A stretch of DNA of 64,000 nt from Chloroflexota bacterium (lineage in GTDB: Bacteria > Chloroflexota > Anaerolineae > Anaerolineales > UBA11579): NCBI GenBank assembly GCA_016191875.1, contig JACPVG010000029.1, positions 208,237 to 272,236 of the forward strand. The letters run 5' to 3'. Position 1 is the first letter of the stretch; each line of letters opens with the position of its first letter. Shown here piece after piece: positions 56,141 to 64,000 of this stretch. A program made the translations under genes and the position numbers. The notes beneath the pieces are model-generated. The model worked only from the letters and a program-made list of their open reading frames with translations. It was not told the origin of the DNA and ran no database searches.

Positions 56141-56258
56141 CTTGTTTCTCTCCTTTATTGATTGAGTTGGACAGGTTCAGCAGTTTGTAACAGGCTGCGG
56201 CTATCCTGCCTATACGCGGAATCGCCTATAACGCAGCACTGCCAACCGGAGCATCCCG

Positions 56259-56474
56259 TCAGCCTGTACTTCGTCTTAGGGTGATCCAGTAGGCGGCCGC
56301 GGCGGCGATCGTCGCCGCAGACAGAGCAGCTACCCAATGCAGAGGGTGCGGCCTGGCCGCCAGTGCGGCCTCTGCAACAAAGTAGGCCAGCACGAATGCG
56401 CCCATGCCAAACAGGTAAGCGGAAGAGGTGGCCTGCTCGCGGGTGGTGATCTTGAGTTTCTTGTGCCTGGGCAT
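56259..56474 (-). CDS. Small two-helix membrane protein
   Basis: 71 residues. A basic N-terminus (MPRHKKLKITTREQ), then hydrophobic helices at about 18-38 and 44-64. No family is recognised. It precedes the plastocyanin-like gene on the same strand by about 120 bases and may be co-transcribed. Confidence 0.5.
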   Translation of the reverse strand: MPRHKKLKITTREQATSSAYLFGMGAFVLAYFVAEAALAARPHPLHWVAALSAATIAAAAAYWITLRRSTG

Positions 56475-56779
56475 GATTCTGTCTCCTTCAGTGAGAGGTC
56501 ATGGAGAGGGCCATCCACGTCGGACTCAGCCAAGCGACCCGGGTGGGAATGACAATCAGGTTGTACCCGCTTCCGGCTCAGCCGACTATGAGCGGAATTG
56601 CCTATATCGGCAGCACACTTGCGCGGGCGAATCTGCTTGGCGTAGGCAAGCCGCATTGCGCTCGTAATCAACAGGCCCCGATTCTATAATGCTAACGATA
56701 AAGAGAGTCGCTGGTCGCCATAACGCTTAATGCAAGGTCACAAGAACTCAACGCGACCTGGCTTGAAAGGACCAAATAG
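56475..56779. other. Intergenic region with candidate promoter of the copper operon
   Basis: No gene is supported. A TATAAT box at 56685-56690 is the best candidate -10 for the plus-strand operon; no good -35 is seen at 17 bases, so an activator may be required. The divergent promoter for the small membrane gene must also lie here. Confidence 0.45.
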
Positions 56780-59023
56780 ATGCACATCGACCCGGTCTGC
56801 GGAATGCAGGTCAACCCAGAAAACGCCTCCGGGCGGCGCGACCATGAAGGCAGTACTTACTATTTCTGCTCAACCGCGTGCCTGGAGGAGTTTATTCGCG
56901 ATCCCCGCCAATATATCCACCCAGCAGATGCTCACTCATCTCACCGGGATGCCCGTGATACAGCGCGCCACGAGCCACCGGCGGCCATGGAGGACGGCGC
57001 GACCGAAGACGCTCAACAGGAGCAAAAACGCGAATACCGCTCTCTGATGGCAAAATTCTGGTTCGCAGCCGCGATCTCACTGCCGGTGCTCCTTACCGCC
57101 TACCCGGAATACATCCCGATCGTCCGGGAGTGGCGGATGGATACCCTGCGATTGGCCTGGGGCATCGCCGCATTGCTCACACTGCCGGTCCTGCTCTGGT
57201 CCGGGGGCGGTTTCTTCACCGGCATGATCTCAGCGCTGCGGCATCGTTCCGCAAACATGAATACGTTAATCGCCACCGGCACGGCTGCCGCCTGGATCTA
57301 TTCCAGTGCGGCAATTCTTTTCCCGCGAATTTTCCCGGAGGGCACTTCCGAGCCTTTCTACGATGTTGTGGCAGTCGTGATCGCGCTTGTGGTGCTGGGG
57401 CAGGCGCTGGAATTGCGCGCCAAAGGCCGCACCAGCGAGGCGATCACAAAACTGATGGGCTTGCAGGCAAAGACCGCCCGCGTGATTCGGGACGGAGTTG
57501 AGATCGATATCCCGGTTGAAGACGTGGGAGTGGGAGACGTGGTGCTGGTGCGGCCGGGGGAAAAGATACCCGTCGATGGCGAAATCGTGGCGGGCTCCTC
57601 CGCTGTAGATGAATCTATGCTCACCGGCGAGTCGCTGCCTGTGAGCAAGGGGCCCGGCGACGAAGTGATCGGCGCCACGTTCAACAAGACCGGCGCATTC
57701 CGTTTCCGGGCGACCAAAGTGGGCAAAGACACGGCCTTGGCGCAAATTGTCAAGATGGTCAGGGAGGCGCAGAACAGCAAAGCGCCGATCGCGCGCCTGG
57801 CGGATGTCGTCTCCGGCTACTTTGTGCCAGCGGTGATGATTATTGCCATTCTCACCTTCGTAGTCTGGTTCGATTTTGGGCCGGAACCGCGGCTCATTTT
57901 CTCCTTGATCGCGGCAGTGACCGTCCTGATCATTGCCTGTCCGTGTGCGTTGGGCCTGGCAACGCCCATGAGCCTGATGGTCGGCATCGGCAAAGGCGCG
58001 GAAAACGGTATCCTGATTCGCTCGGGCGAGGCGCTTCAAACTGCTCAAGACCTGGACACCATTGTGCTCGACAAGACCGGCACAATCACCAAGGGCCAGC
58101 CGGAACTCACAGATGTAGTCGCGGCTTCGGGCTGGCAGGCAGACGCCATGCTCCGATTAGCGGCTTCTGTGGAGACGGTCAGCGAGCACCCGCTGGCAGA
58201 GGCCGTCGTGCAGGGCGCCCAGGCCAGAGGGCTCAGCCTGGAGCAGCCGGCCGATTTCGAGGCCGTTCCGGGGCATGGCGTGATTTCCCGGGTGGAAGTC
58301 CATTCGGTCATGGTGGGCAACCTCAAGATGATGCAGCGGCATTCAATTGCCCTGGGCGACTGGGAGCCGCGGGCGCTGGCGCTGGCCGATGAGGGCAAGA
58401 CGCCAATGTATGTGGCTGTGGATGGATTGATGGCCGGCTTGCTGGCGGTAGCCGATACGGTCAAGGCGGATTCGGCTGAGGCCATTCGGCGGCTGCATGA
58501 AATGGGCCTGGAGGTTGTGATGATCACGGGCGACAACCACCGTACCGCCGCCGCCATCGCCCGCCAGGTGGGAATCGACCGTGTGCTGGCTGAAGTGCTG
58601 CCTGAAGATAAAGCCTACAACGTGCATCTTCTCCAGGGTGAAGGAAAGAAAGTGGCCATGGTAGGCGACGGCATCAACGACGCGCCGGCGCTGGCGCAGG
58701 CGGATGTGGGTTTGGCGATTGGCACGGGCACAGACGTCGCCATCGAGGCCTCGGACATCACCCTCATCAAAGGCAGTCTAAAGGGGGTGGTTACGGCCAT
58801 CCTGGTCAGCCGCGCGACGATGCGCAACATCAAGCAGAACCTGCTTGGGGCCTTCATTTACAACACGTTGGGTGTGCCCGTGGCGGCCGGGGTGTTGTTC
58901 CCGATGTTTGGTCTGCTGCTCAACCCCTTGTTAGCCGGCGCGGCGATGGCGTTTTCGAGCGTCACGGTAGTGACGAATGCCAACCGGCTGCGCAGGTTCC
59001 AACCGGTCTTTGGTTCGAAATAG
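56780..59023 (+). CDS. Copper-type P1B ATPase with N-terminal YHS domain
   Basis: 747 residues. YHS domain at 1-48 ([25 protein letters not shown]) replaces the HMA domains usual in CopA. A His-rich linker and eight membrane helices follow. P-type motifs: TGES in [10 protein letters not shown], the metal site [11 protein letters not shown], phosphorylation [11 protein letters not shown] in SEHPLAEA, and [14 protein letters not shown]. It pumps Cu(I), or a related metal, out of the cytoplasm. It leads a plus-strand operon with cupredoxin, HMA and ABC-exporter genes. Confidence 0.94.
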   Translation: MHIDPVCGMQVNPENASGRRDHEGSTYYFCSTACLEEFIRDPRQYIHPADAHSSHRDARDTARHEPPAAMEDGATEDAQQEQKREYRSLMAKFWFAAAISLPVLLTAYPEYIPIVREWRMDTLRLAWGIAALLTLPVLLWSGGGFFTGMISALRHRSANMNTLIATGTAAAWIYSSAAILFPRIFPEGTSEPFYDVVAVVIALVVLGQALELRAKGRTSEAITKLMGLQAKTARVIRDGVEIDIPVEDVGVGDVVLVRPGEKIPVDGEIVAGSSAVDESMLTGESLPVSKGPGDEVIGATFNKTGAFRFRATKVGKDTALAQIVKMVREAQNSKAPIARLADVVSGYFVPAVMIIAILTFVVWFDFGPEPRLIFSLIAAVTVLIIACPCALGLATPMSLMVGIGKGAENGILIRSGEALQTAQDLDTIVLDKTGTITKGQPELTDVVAASGWQADAMLRLAASVETVSEHPLAEAVVQGAQARGLSLEQPADFEAVPGHGVISRVEVHSVMVGNLKMMQRHSIALGDWEPRALALADEGKTPMYVAVDGLMAGLLAVADTVKADSAEAIRRLHEMGLEVVMITGDNHRTAAAIARQVGIDRVLAEVLPEDKAYNVHLLQGEGKKVAMVGDGINDAPALAQADVGLAIGTGTDVAIEASDITLIKGSLKGVVTAILVSRATMRNIKQNLLGAFIYNTLGVPVAAGVLFPMFGLLLNPLLAGAAMAFSSVTVVTNANRLRRFQPVFGSK

Positions 59024-59038
59024 GAAAGGAGAAATCGC

Positions 59039-59419
59039 ATGACTAGCTCGCAAATCCTCGTCACGCTGGGCGGATTGGCCCTGAGCGTTTTCGTCGCCTG
59101 GTTCTTCTGGTTTGCGCCCAAGCAACGCGTGCACGCAGCAGTGGGCCTTGGCGGGGTACAGGAAGTCGCCATCACTGTCAAGGGTGGCTATTCACCCGAC
59201 GTGATCGTACTGCGGTGCGGCCAGCCGGCCCGGCTCAACTTCACGCGACAGGAATCCGGGATGTGTTCCGAACAGGTGGTTTTCCCGGCCTTCGGGAAGA
59301 ATGCGCACCTGCCAGAAGGCAAGACGGTGGCGGTTGAATTTACCCCTGAAGAGGCTGGCGAATTCGACTTCCATTGCCAGATGAACATGCTGCGCGGCAA
59401 GTTGATTGTGGAAGGGTGA
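59039..59419 (+). CDS. Membrane-anchored cupredoxin
   Basis: 126 residues. N-terminal membrane helix (about 7-26), then a cupredoxin domain: VAITVKGGYSPDVIVLRCGQPARLNFTRQESGMCSEQVVFPAFG and a late FDFHCQMNMLRGKLIV. The Cys, His, Cys and Met are in positions seen in cupredoxin_1-type copper carriers that partner with P1B ATPases. It would receive copper on the outer side. It starts 15 bases after the ATPase stop. Confidence 0.85.
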   Translation: MTSSQILVTLGGLALSVFVAWFFWFAPKQRVHAAVGLGGVQEVAITVKGGYSPDVIVLRCGQPARLNFTRQESGMCSEQVVFPAFGKNAHLPEGKTVAVEFTPEEAGEFDFHCQMNMLRGKLIVEG

Positions 59420-59483
59420 CTGGAAAGCCGGCCGTTGGGTACGGACGGCCGCCCGGTCAAAGCGCCTGAATTGGAGGCATCGC

Positions 59484-59720
59484 ATGAAAAAACATCACTG
59501 GGGCATCATGTTGTTGTGCTGCCTGGTTCCGCTTGCAGGTCTGGCGGCGATCTATCTGTTCGATGTTCCCGCCCGTAGCGTGCTCTTCATCGGCCTGCTA
59601 TTGCTCTGCCCGTTACTGCATGTGTGGATGATGGCCGGGATGCACAGCCGGGATGGAAACCACGAAAACCATCACCCCGAAACCCCGATCCCGCCTGCAG
59701 AAAGACAGGAGTTTCCATGA
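59484..59720 (+). CDS. Small membrane protein, DUF2933-like, with His-rich tail
   Basis: 78 residues from the ATG at 59484. KKHHWGIMLLCCLVPLAGLAAIYLF starts the first helix; a second helix (about 33-50) ends in HVWMMAGMHSRDGNHENHH. The Met/His-rich end fits metal binding. DUF2933 proteins often accompany heavy-metal ATPases. It overlaps the next gene by 4 bases. Confidence 0.65.
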   Translation: MKKHHWGIMLLCCLVPLAGLAAIYLFDVPARSVLFIGLLLLCPLLHVWMMAGMHSRDGNHENHHPETPIPPAERQEFP

Positions 59721-60043
59721 AAAATAACAAGGGTTGCTATGTCGCTCCCCACGAGAAGCTGCCGGACACCGCCGCGTTTGATGGCGCCCTGCGCGCCCAC
59801 CTGGAAGTGGTAGGGATGGGCTGCATAAATTGTGCGCACCGGGTGCGGAACGGTTTGCTGGAAACAGACGGCGTGATGTGGGTGCAGGTGAGTTTCAAGC
59901 AGGGTTGGGCGGAAGTTGTCTACGACCCGCAGCGCGTTACCACTCCGGTGCTGCTGGATGCGGTTGCCCGTATCGGCCGCGAGTCCAGCCATAATTACGA
60001 GGCGCGCCTCATCGCAACACGATCCGCTTCCCGTTTAGGCTGA
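59717..60043 (+). CDS. HMA-domain metallochaperone-like protein
   Basis: 108 residues from the ATG at 59717, overlapping the previous stop. HMA domain (about 27-93) with GMGCINCAHRVRNGLLETDGV, i.e. the C-x2-C copper motif. About 25 extra N-terminal residues hold another Cys. CopZ-like proteins hand Cu(I) to P1B ATPases. The ATPase here has no HMA domain, so this protein may supply that function as a separate chain. Confidence 0.85.
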   Translation: MKNNKGCYVAPHEKLPDTAAFDGALRAHLEVVGMGCINCAHRVRNGLLETDGVMWVQVSFKQGWAEVVYDPQRVTTPVLLDAVARIGRESSHNYEARLIATRSASRLG

Positions 60044-60074
60044 TTCGCGACCGCGTGGCCCGGAGGGAATCATC

Positions 60075-61190
60075 ATGAATGTTGTACCCGTCGCGCTGAG
60101 GAATATGTTCCACCATAAAGGCCGGTTGGGAATGAACGTACTCGGCATCGCCGCCGCGTTAATGCTGATCATGCTGCTGGTCGGCCTGCGCACCGGCCTG
60201 TACGCCACGCTGACCGCTTACATCGACCACTCTGGGGCAGACCTGATCGTGGCCCAGAGCGGCGTGAGCGGCATGTATTCGTCCGATTCGGCGCTGGCCC
60301 AGGCCATTCACGATGAATTGCTTGCCGAGGCCGGAGCGCAAGAGGGCGGGCACATCCTGGTGGCTGATGTGATCTTCACGCGCGGCGACGTGAAAACCCC
60401 GGTCATTTTGGTCGGCTATCCTGTGAATCCGCGCTATGGCGGGCCGTGGTCGCTGGGGGCGGGCCGCTTCGCCCGCAATGACCGTGAAATCATGCTGGAT
60501 GAATGGCTGGCAGAACGCAGCGGCGTTGAATTGGGCGACCAGGTCGAACTGCTTGGCCGGGATTTCGAGGTCGTCGGGTTGACACGCGGCACCTCGTCCT
60601 GGATGAGCCCCTACGCCTTTATCTCGCTGGATGCCGCCCAATCGGCGCTGGGCGTCTCCGGAATCGTCAGTTACCACATGCTGACGCTTCCGGAGGGCGC
60701 AGATGCGGGCCAGGTGCAGGAACGGCTGGCGCAGCGATTTGCGGGCGTAAGCGTGCTCTCTCCGAAGGAGATCGGGGACGCCGACCGGCGGGTGGTGGCG
60801 ACGATCCTGGATCGGCCGATTCTGGTCCTGCTCGGAATCGGGAGCGTCATCGGCGCGGCGGTGATGGGCTTGACGGCGTACTCGGCCGTCTCTGACCGGC
60901 TGCGAGAATTCGGTGTGTTGCTCGCCGTAGGCGCCGGGCCGGGCCGGCTTGTACGGTTGGCCTTAGCCGAGACCCTGTATCATGCCGTGCTGGGTTATGC
61001 CGGCGCAATCCTCCTCTCATACGCCGCGGCGGCAGCCATCATGGCCGTCTGGCCGCAGTTCAACATCCTGATACGGCCGGAAGTGATCGGGCAGGCGGGG
61101 CTGCTGGCGGTTGTCATGACCGCAGTTGCGGCCGTGATCCCGATTCGGCGCATCCTTCGTGTCGACCCGATGACCGTCTTCAAATCCTGA
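60075..61190 (+). CDS. MacB/FtsX-type ABC permease 1
   Basis: 371 residues. Topology of the type VII (MacB/LolCE/DevC) exporters: TM1 at about 17-38, a periplasmic core (about 40-255), then three C-terminal helices ending IRRILRVDPMTVFKS. It pairs with the second permease 18 bases downstream and the ATPase after that. In the copper operon it may export a metal-binding lipid or protein; the substrate is unknown. Confidence 0.88.
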   Translation: MNVVPVALRNMFHHKGRLGMNVLGIAAALMLIMLLVGLRTGLYATLTAYIDHSGADLIVAQSGVSGMYSSDSALAQAIHDELLAEAGAQEGGHILVADVIFTRGDVKTPVILVGYPVNPRYGGPWSLGAGRFARNDREIMLDEWLAERSGVELGDQVELLGRDFEVVGLTRGTSSWMSPYAFISLDAAQSALGVSGIVSYHMLTLPEGADAGQVQERLAQRFAGVSVLSPKEIGDADRRVVATILDRPILVLLGIGSVIGAAVMGLTAYSAVSDRLREFGVLLAVGAGPGRLVRLALAETLYHAVLGYAGAILLSYAAAAAIMAVWPQFNILIRPEVIGQAGLLAVVMTAVAAVIPIRRILRVDPMTVFKS

Positions 61191-61207
61191 GGGAACGGAC
61201 AAAGCGT

Positions 61208-62320
61208 ATGCTAAAACTCGCGATTCGCAACCTCCTCCACGACCGCGGCCGGTTCCTGATCAGCGCCAGCGGGATCGCGCTCGCCATCGTGTTAATCCTG
61301 GTCATGCGCGGCATTTTCGCCGGCTCGGAAGAACACGCGGTGGCCTACGTCCGCAACCAGCCGGCCGCATTGTGGCTGATGCAATCCGGCGTCGAGAATA
61401 TGCACATGTCCACTTCCATTCTTGCTCCCCAGACGGTGGAGCTGGCGGCACAGGTGGAAGGGGTGGATGCGGTTGTCGGGTTGCTGTATGCCGGCGGCGC
61501 GGTGGACCTGGCAGGACAGCCGGCCTACAGTTATATCTTCGCGGTCGATGCCGATGCGCCCTTTGGCGGGCCATGGGAACTGGCAGAGGGCCGGCGTGCG
61601 CTTGAATTCGATGAAGTCATCGTGGATGCTGACCTGGCGGCGCGCTATGGGTTGGGGTTGGGCGACACCGTCCGCATATTCGAGACCGATCTGAGGATCG
61701 CCGGCCTGAGCCGCGGCACGTTTGGCATCGCCACCAGCATCACCTTCGTCAACAAGCAGCAGCTGGCGCAGTGGATGGGCGTACCGCCGGAGGCGGCCAG
61801 TTACATTCTCATCCGGCCCGAGGCCGGCTACCTGGTCGGGGATCTGGCAGAGCGCCTGAAGCAGGCAATTCCAGACGCCAACCTGCTCACTCAAGAAGAG
61901 TTCATTCAAAGCGACAAACAGATGATTCGCCAGATGGGCGCCGATATCATCCGGGCCATGAATCTTGTGGCCTATACGGTGGGGATGCTCGTCATTGGCC
62001 TGACGATCTACACCGCCACGCTGGAACGCGCCCGCGAGTTTGCCGTCCTCAAAGCCATCGGCGCGACCAGCGGGCGCCTGCTGGGTGTGGTCTTCGCCCA
62101 GGCGTTCGTCAGCACGCTGCTGGGCGGCCTGCTGGGAGCCGCCCTGGCGTGGGTTCTGGGACAAGTGATCGGGGGTGTGCTGCCGGAAATGCTTGTCCTC
62201 CTGGAGCCGGATTATCTGCTGGCGCAGATCCCGGTGGTTCTGGCGGTGACCGGCCTGGCGGCGCTCATCCCCACCGGGCGCATCCTGCGCCTGGACCCAA
62301 TGACCGTATTTCGCGAGTAG
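61208..62320 (+). CDS. MacB/FtsX-type ABC permease 2
   Basis: 370 residues with the same topology: TM1 (about 17-37), a periplasmic core, three C-terminal helices and an end almost identical in pattern (RILRLDPMTVFRE). The core differs from permease 1, so the transporter is probably a heterodimer like LolCE. The ATPase gene begins 11 bases on. Confidence 0.88.
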   Translation: MLKLAIRNLLHDRGRFLISASGIALAIVLILVMRGIFAGSEEHAVAYVRNQPAALWLMQSGVENMHMSTSILAPQTVELAAQVEGVDAVVGLLYAGGAVDLAGQPAYSYIFAVDADAPFGGPWELAEGRRALEFDEVIVDADLAARYGLGLGDTVRIFETDLRIAGLSRGTFGIATSITFVNKQQLAQWMGVPPEAASYILIRPEAGYLVGDLAERLKQAIPDANLLTQEEFIQSDKQMIRQMGADIIRAMNLVAYTVGMLVIGLTIYTATLERAREFAVLKAIGATSGRLLGVVFAQAFVSTLLGGLLGAALAWVLGQVIGGVLPEMLVLLEPDYLLAQIPVVLAVTGLAALIPTGRILRLDPMTVFRE

Positions 62321-62330
62321 AAAGAGAGCG

Positions 62331-63038
62331 ATGATGGAAGCCTTGCTGGAACTGAACCTGGTGACCAAGGTCTACGGCGCGGGCCGTACCGAAGTGCGCG
62401 CCGTGGACGGTGTGGACCTGCGCGTCGACCCTGGCGAAATCGTACTCATCATGGGGCCGTCGGGCAGCGGGAAGACCACCCTCCTGAGCATGGCCGGCCT
62501 GCTGCTCTCGCCGACCGACGGAGACGTCGTGCTTGGCGGACGCCGGATCAACGGCCACTCCGGGAGCGAGCTGGCCGCCCTGCGCCTCAGACAAATCGGC
62601 TTCGTATTCCAGGCCTACAACCTGCTGGGCGCGCTGACGGCCCGCGAGAATGTGGAAGTGGTTATGAACATGGCTGGAAGAAAGGGCACAGCGGCGCGCC
62701 GGCGCGCCGAGGAACTCCTGGGCACGCTGGGCCTGGCTCACCGCCTGGACCACAAACCCGCCGACCTCTCCGGCGGCGAAAAACAGCGGGTGGCGATCGC
62801 CCGGGCGCTGGCGAACGATGCTCCGCTGATTCTGGCCGATGAACCCACCGGAAACCTGGACAGCAAGACCGGCCGGGAGGTCATGGACCTGCTGTGCGGT
62901 AAACTGAGGTGCGAGCAGGGGCGTGGCATCGTCATCGTCTCACACGACCACAGGCTGGTGGAAATCGCCGACCGCGTGATGTGGTTGGAAGACGGTAAAC
63001 TAAGCCAGCGGGACAAAGCCGCCCCGCTGAACGCGTAG
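62331..63038 (+). CDS. ABC transporter ATP-binding protein (LolD/MacB type)
   Basis: 235 residues (second ATG at 62334). Walker A GPSGSGKTT, Q-loop FVFQAYNLL, signature LSGGEKQRVAIARALAND, Walker B LILADEPTGNLDSKTG and the switch His in VSHDHRLV. This is the MacB/LolD branch. With the two permeases upstream it makes a complete three-gene exporter. Confidence 0.94.
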   Translation: MMEALLELNLVTKVYGAGRTEVRAVDGVDLRVDPGEIVLIMGPSGSGKTTLLSMAGLLLSPTDGDVVLGGRRINGHSGSELAALRLRQIGFVFQAYNLLGALTARENVEVVMNMAGRKGTAARRRAEELLGTLGLAHRLDHKPADLSGGEKQRVAIARALANDAPLILADEPTGNLDSKTGREVMDLLCGKLRCEQGRGIVIVSHDHRLVEIADRVMWLEDGKLSQRDKAAPLNA

Positions 63039-63046
63039 AGGTAACC

Positions 63047-63784
63047 ATGGTGTATCAACTTTCGAAGCGGTGGATCTGGTCCTTCAGCCTGGGGTGGGGC
63101 ATCCTGGTGGGGCTGCCCTTCCTGGCGCCTGTCCTGATGGAGATCGGCTGGGAAGGCGCGGGCCGTGTGCTCTACGGCATCTACTCCTTCCTGTGCCACC
63201 AACTGCCCCAGCGATCCTTTTTCCTTTTCGGCCCGCAGCGGATGTATTCGCTGGCCGAAATCCAGGCAGTCTTTCAGTCGACTGACAACCCTATGATCCT
63301 GCGCCAGTTTGTAGGGACGCCGGAAATAGGTTGGAAGGTGGCCTGGTCCGACCGGATGGTCTCGATGTACACGCTGATGCTTCCGGCGGCCTGGCTCTGG
63401 TATGCGCTGCGGCGGCGGCTGGGCGAATTGCCTCTGTGGGGCTTTGCCCTGTTCCTGCTCCCGATGGGAGTGGACGGCGTCTCGCATTTTATCAGCGACC
63501 TGGCTGGGCTGGGGCAGGGTTTTCGCGACAGCAACGCCTGGCTGGCTGCGCTCACCGGCGCCGGCTTCCCGCCCGAGTTCTATGCCGGAGATGCGCTGGG
63601 GTCGTTCAATTCCTTCATGCGCCTGTTGACCGGCCTCTCGTTCGCGACCGGCCTCGTCTGGTTCGCGTTCCCGCATCTAGAGGAGATGTTTGTCCAGATC
63701 GCGCGCCAGTACGAAATACGCTTCGAGCGTCTGCGGGTGTTGGAGGAGCATACCGCCTCGCAGTTGACCGCCTGGCGTGATTGA
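63047..63784 (+). CDS. DUF2085-family membrane protein
   Basis: 245 residues with about five membrane helices. The motif YSFLCHQLPQRSFFLFG is the DUF2085 hallmark; the paired Cys and His could bind a metal. Other members sit with metal or transport genes. A long cytoplasmic tail follows at about 215-245. It is the last gene of the copper/exporter operon, 8 bases after the ATPase. Confidence 0.82.
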   Translation: MVYQLSKRWIWSFSLGWGILVGLPFLAPVLMEIGWEGAGRVLYGIYSFLCHQLPQRSFFLFGPQRMYSLAEIQAVFQSTDNPMILRQFVGTPEIGWKVAWSDRMVSMYTLMLPAAWLWYALRRRLGELPLWGFALFLLPMGVDGVSHFISDLAGLGQGFRDSNAWLAALTGAGFPPEFYAGDALGSFNSFMRLLTGLSFATGLVWFAFPHLEEMFVQIARQYEIRFERLRVLEEHTASQLTAWRD

Positions 63785-63907
63785 GGGCCCGGGCGCGGAA
63801 TCGGAATTTCCCAATCGCGGCTACGGGCGGCCGCCTCGGTATACGGCTTCCGTTACCCTCTTTTTGGAATTTGGCGATTTGAACAGGGAGAATCGACAGG
63901 AATCGAA

Positions 63908-64000
63908 TCAATTCTGCCATCTGAAGACGCGTTCAGGCGCGCCCACGTCTCTCAGTATCAGCCTGATCTCATCAGCTTTGGCCAGCTGGCGCGCTTGCTC
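63908..64000 (-). CDS. Possible 3' end of a gene cut by the window edge
   Basis: The minus strand is open from the window edge to a TGA at 63910-63908, giving a 30-residue C-terminus, EQARQLAKADEIRLILRDVG and on to a Trp-Gln-Asn end. It converges on the copper operon. Too little is visible to name a family. Confidence 0.35.
   Translation of the reverse strand, partial: EQARQLAKADEIRLILRDVGAPERVFRWQN

Noticed and set aside
56330..56671. 113-codon minus-strand frame overlapping the small membrane gene
   Set aside because: It runs through the shared promoter region and in another frame of a better-supported small membrane protein.
1..64000. CRISPR arrays, intact insertion sequences or prophage
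   Set aside because: No repeat-spacer pattern, transposase, integrase or phage structural gene is recognisable.

Overview
The window reads as a piece of a Chloroflexota chromosome, most likely Anaerolineae or a close relative. The reasons are high GC, TTG and GTG starts, LiaF-like, DUF5667 and YbbR proteins, a dephospho-CoA kinase with a fused C-terminal domain, several ECF sigma factors paired with small membrane proteins, and an NrfD-type respiratory module. The assignment rests on gene content and style, not on a database search. Both ends cut through genes.

Layout. 1-5 kb: glycosyltransferases and envelope proteins (LiaF-like, LytR-CpsA-Psr). 5-10.4 kb: a DUF2277 protein, a TPR lipoprotein, and a large TIR-membrane-propeller protein. 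10.5-18.2 kb: housekeeping (PfkB kinase, M20 peptidase, OsmC, CoaE fusion, the cdaA-cdaR c-di-AMP pair, Der). 18.65-27.1 kb: a compact bacterial microcompartment (BMC) operon behind a consensus promoter and a GntR regulator. It encodes RpiB, DeoC, a CoA-acylating aldehyde dehydrogenase, four pentamer proteins, one hexamer, one trimer, an EutJ-like chaperone, a small adaptor-like protein and an embedded site-2 protease. 27.2-40.7 kb: LepB, tRNA-Glu, a CAAX-type protease, three ECF sigma loci, TadE/Tad-type secreted proteins including a tandem duplication, and MscL. 40.7-48.9 kb: proS with a structured leader, a patatin, an esterase, Era, initiator tRNA, an Rhs remnant, a YHS protein and Lgt. 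48.9-55.1 kb: a four-gene membrane redox module (lipoprotein cytochrome c, Tat-exported 4x[4Fe-4S] protein, NrfD, cupredoxin-like protein) next to a two-component system. 55.2-63.8 kb: a second Rhs remnant, a plastocyanin-like lipoprotein and a copper-type operon (YHS-fused P1B ATPase, cupredoxin, HMA protein, ABC exporter).

How the genes fit together. The BMC operon matches the sugar-phosphate-utilising (SPU) type. RpiB and DeoC would process pentose or deoxypentose phosphates, DeoC would release acetaldehyde inside the shell, and the aldehyde dehydrogenase would convert it to acetyl-CoA. Short amphipathic helices at the ends of RpiB, DeoC, the aldehyde dehydrogenase and the adaptor-like protein look like encapsulation peptides. 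No phosphotransacylase or alcohol dehydrogenase is present, so cofactor recycling must be supplied elsewhere or work differently. The least expected part is a membrane metalloprotease with CBS domains, translationally coupled to pentamer genes on both sides.

The redox module and the two-component system appear linked. Three direct repeats with an exact 11-bp period lie upstream of the cytochrome gene, at the distance from a possible -10 box expected for an OmpR/PhoB-type activator. All functional statements come from reading the sequence and from knowledge of protein families; no searches were run.
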